Source: Deltaproteobacteria bacterium (lineage in GTDB: Bacteria > Desulfobacterota > SM23-61). From it: DNA of 6,761 bases. A program made the position numbers and the translations under genes. The notes beneath the pieces are model-generated. The model worked only from the letters and a program-made list of their open reading frames with translations, had not been told where the DNA came from and made no database searches. Positions 5,905 through 6,761 of this stretch are shown piece by piece (position 1 is the first letter of the stretch; each line of letters begins with the position of its first letter). The stretch lies in contig JAOUFX010000157.1 of NCBI GenBank assembly GCA_029857975.1, positions 1 to 6,761 on the forward strand, read 5' to 3'.

Positions 5905-5933
5905 TTGACAAGGTTTACCGATCGGTTTATAAA
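5905..5933 (+). promoter_or_regulatory. Predicted sigma70-type promoter of the ModE-like gene
   Basis: A perfect TTGACA (5905-5910) is followed after exactly 17 bp by TATAAA (5928-5933). The start of transcription would be near 5940, giving a short leader of about 28 nt to the ATG at 5968. The spacer contains the perfect palindrome ACCGATCGGT (5917-5926), and the -10 overlaps a ModE-box-like sequence. Confidence 0.7.
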
Positions 5934-5942
5934 AACATATCG
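5919..5942. promoter_or_regulatory. Candidate ModE-type operator over the -10 element
   Basis: ATCGGTTTATA (5921-5931) is close to the recalled E. coli ModE half-site of the ATCG-TATATA type. The outer bases form an inverted CGAT (5919-5922) and ATCG (5939-5942). The right half matches less well. The overlap with the -10 box would give repression of the regulator's own transcription, as in known ModE systems. This is an inference; the binding preference of this ModE-like protein is not known. Confidence 0.4.
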
Positions 5943-5967
5943 TTTATTTTTTAGATCCGGAGGCGTT

Positions 5968-6300
5968 ATGGAAATTAAATACAAGATGTGGCTGGAAAAA
6001 GACGGCGAAGTGATCGCCGGCAACGGCAAGGTCGGTCTCTTGAAAATGATCGATGAAAAGGGATCGATCCAGAAGGCCGCGGAAAAGTACGGCATGTCCT
6101 ACCGCCACGCCTGGGGGATCATTCAGAAGATGGAAAGGCGCTCCGGAATCAAGTTGGTGGAAACCCAGGTGGGGGGAAAAGAGGGAGGAGGCGCCCAAGT
6201 GACCTCTCCGGGAAAACGACTCTTAAATCAGTACGATGCTTTTCGAAAAGGTTTAGACCAATCTATGGCGAGTAAGTTTAAAGGCGCTTTTAAAAAATAA
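5968..6300 (+). CDS. ModE-like winged-helix regulator, single domain
   Basis: This 110-residue protein matches the N-terminal DNA-binding domain of ModE, the molybdate-responsive repressor. Motifs run in the usual order: a first strand segment (EIKYKMWLEKDGEVIAGNGK, 2-21), then LLKMIDEKGSIQKAAEKYGMSYRHAWGIIQKMER (24-57, the helix-turn-helix), then the wing and tail LVETQVGGKEGGGAQVTSPGKRLL (63-86). It lacks the C-terminal Mop/TOBE molybdate-binding domains of E. coli ModE (about 260 residues). It must therefore sense molybdate through a partner, bind DNA constitutively, or respond to something else. The ATG at 5968 follows GGAGG (5959-5963) by 4 bases. A longer frame from 5878 would run through the promoter and is rejected. 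The next gene downstream, 86 bp away on the same strand, is a MOT1-type molybdate transporter, which supports a molybdenum role. Confidence 0.88.
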   Translation: MEIKYKMWLEKDGEVIAGNGKVGLLKMIDEKGSIQKAAEKYGMSYRHAWGIIQKMERRSGIKLVETQVGGKEGGGAQVTSPGKRLLNQYDAFRKGLDQSMASKFKGAFKK

Positions 6301-6334
6301 AGAAAGCGTTTACCTTCCAGGGACCCGCGACCAT

Positions 6335-6361
6335 GTAAGGGTGGGGTCACCCCGTCCCTAC
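6335..6361 (+). repeat. GC-rich imperfect palindrome between the regulator and transporter genes
   Basis: GTAAGGGTGGGGT (6335-6347) faces ACCCCGTCCCTAC (6349-6361) around C6348; ten of thirteen positions are complementary and two more can form G-U pairs in RNA. There is no T-run, so it is not a standard terminator. It lies 25 bases upstream of the transporter start. The GTAGGGNCGGGGT-type arm recalls short palindromic repeats scattered between genes in several anaerobes, but copy number cannot be judged here. Confidence 0.55.
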
Positions 6362-6386
6362 GGCTAAATGCGGAGAGCTATTCACC

Positions 6387-6761
6387 GTGCGCATATTAGG
6401 AAACGAATATAATCGAATGGAATTAGCCGGGGCCTTCGGGGACTTGGGTACCTTTATACCCTTTGTGGCCGCTTACATCATTTTGAACAAGATGGACCCC
6501 TTGGGCATCTTAGTGGCTTTCGGGGTTTTCAAAATTTTCGTGGGGCAGTACTTTAAAACTCCCTTCCCCGTCCAGCCCATGAAGGCAATCGGGGGCATGG
6601 CCATCGCCCACCCGGAGAGTATCACCCACGGGATAATCTGGGGCTCAGGGCTTTTTACAGCGATATTCTGGCTGATAATGGGGTTCACGGGGGCCGTCTC
6701 CTGGCTGCACAAGATTACAGCCAAACCGATTATTCGCGGCATTATGTTAGGACTTGGGCTT
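6387..6761 (+). CDS. MOT1-type molybdate transporter, N-terminal part (runs off window)
   Basis: 125 codons are visible, with no stop before the window end. The sequence MELAGAFGDLGTFIPF (11-26) and PFPVQPMKAIGGMAIA (59-74) matches the MFS_MOT1/SulP-related family, which takes up molybdate across the inner membrane and is found in plants, algae and bacteria; the GDLGT and PVQPMK motifs are its hallmarks. Hydrophobic segments lie at about 20-33, 39-53, 82-106 and 114-125. I chose GTG 6387 because GGAGAG lies about 9 bases upstream and the homologous N-terminal motif follows closely; ATG 6417 is an alternative that trims ten residues. It is downstream of the ModE-like gene, probably in the same transcript, which agrees with a molybdate-uptake role. 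Confidence 0.88.
   Translation, partial: MRILGNEYNRMELAGAFGDLGTFIPFVAAYIILNKMDPLGILVAFGVFKIFVGQYFKTPFPVQPMKAIGGMAIAHPESITHGIIWGSGLFTAIFWLIMGFTGAVSWLHKITAKPIIRGIMLGLGL

Noticed and set aside
5878..5967. Longer start for the ModE-like gene at 5878
   Set aside because: The extra 30 residues would be encoded by the palindrome and the promoter; ATG 5968 has GGAGG upstream and begins exactly where ModE proteins align.
5685..5967. Molybdenum-cofactor riboswitch in the divergent region
   Set aside because: Leaders are short (about 28 and 84 nt) and I see only one small bulged hairpin, not the multi-stem structure of that class.
5685..6095. N-terminal extension of the ChrA frame by 137 residues
   Set aside because: It has no transporter-like features, runs across the divergent promoters and overlaps the ModE-like gene, while ATG 5684 has a good ribosome binding site right before the first CHR motif.
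6473..6742. Minus-strand ORF opposite the molybdate transporter
   Set aside because: It is the complement of the conserved GDLGT/PVQPMK-bearing frame and has no recognisable content.

Overview
The window looks like chromosomal DNA of an anaerobic proteobacterial-type organism, perhaps Desulfobacterota. This is inferred only from gene content (single-domain ModE-like regulator, MOT1-type molybdate transporter, long two-domain ChrA, NifS-like desulfurase beside a PIN toxin-antitoxin pair) and mid-range GC; no rRNA or marker gene fixes the taxon. It divides into an accessory left half and a metabolic right half.

Left half (1-3250). An intact IS630-family insertion sequence (211-1416) sits at a CTAG target with TA on both sides. 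To its right is an unrecognised ORF (1511-1936) whose open frame runs back to the IS edge, so its 5' part may be lost or altered. Next come two diverged copies (about 84% identical in the aligned 138 nt) of a roughly 150-bp sequence, at 2014-2166 and 3066-3213. They flank a two-gene toxin-antitoxin operon read leftward: a Phd/YefM-like antitoxin (2672-2956) and a PIN-domain toxin (2265-2675), overlapping by ATGA. The promoter region of the operon carries an inverted repeat over the -10 and a direct repeat over the -35, as expected for autoregulation.

Right half (3250-6761). A NifS/selenocysteine-lyase-like PLP enzyme (3260-4399) and a ChrA-type oxyanion transporter (4509-5684) are read leftward. 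A ModE-like winged-helix regulator (5968-6300) and the start of a MOT1-type molybdate transporter (6387 to the window end) are read rightward. The 283-bp divergent region between chrA and the ModE-like gene holds two good sigma70-type promoters, one facing each way, a perfect 16-bp palindrome, and a perfect 10-bp palindrome inside the -35/-10 spacer of the ModE-like gene. The simplest model is a molybdate-sensing regulator controlling its own operon, which includes the molybdate transporter, and possibly also the divergent oxyanion transporter.

No CRISPR array, tRNA or rRNA was seen. The most interesting part is the divergent control region with its layered palindromes and the possible link between a chromate-type transporter and molybdate regulation. 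The repeat-flanked toxin-antitoxin module comes second.
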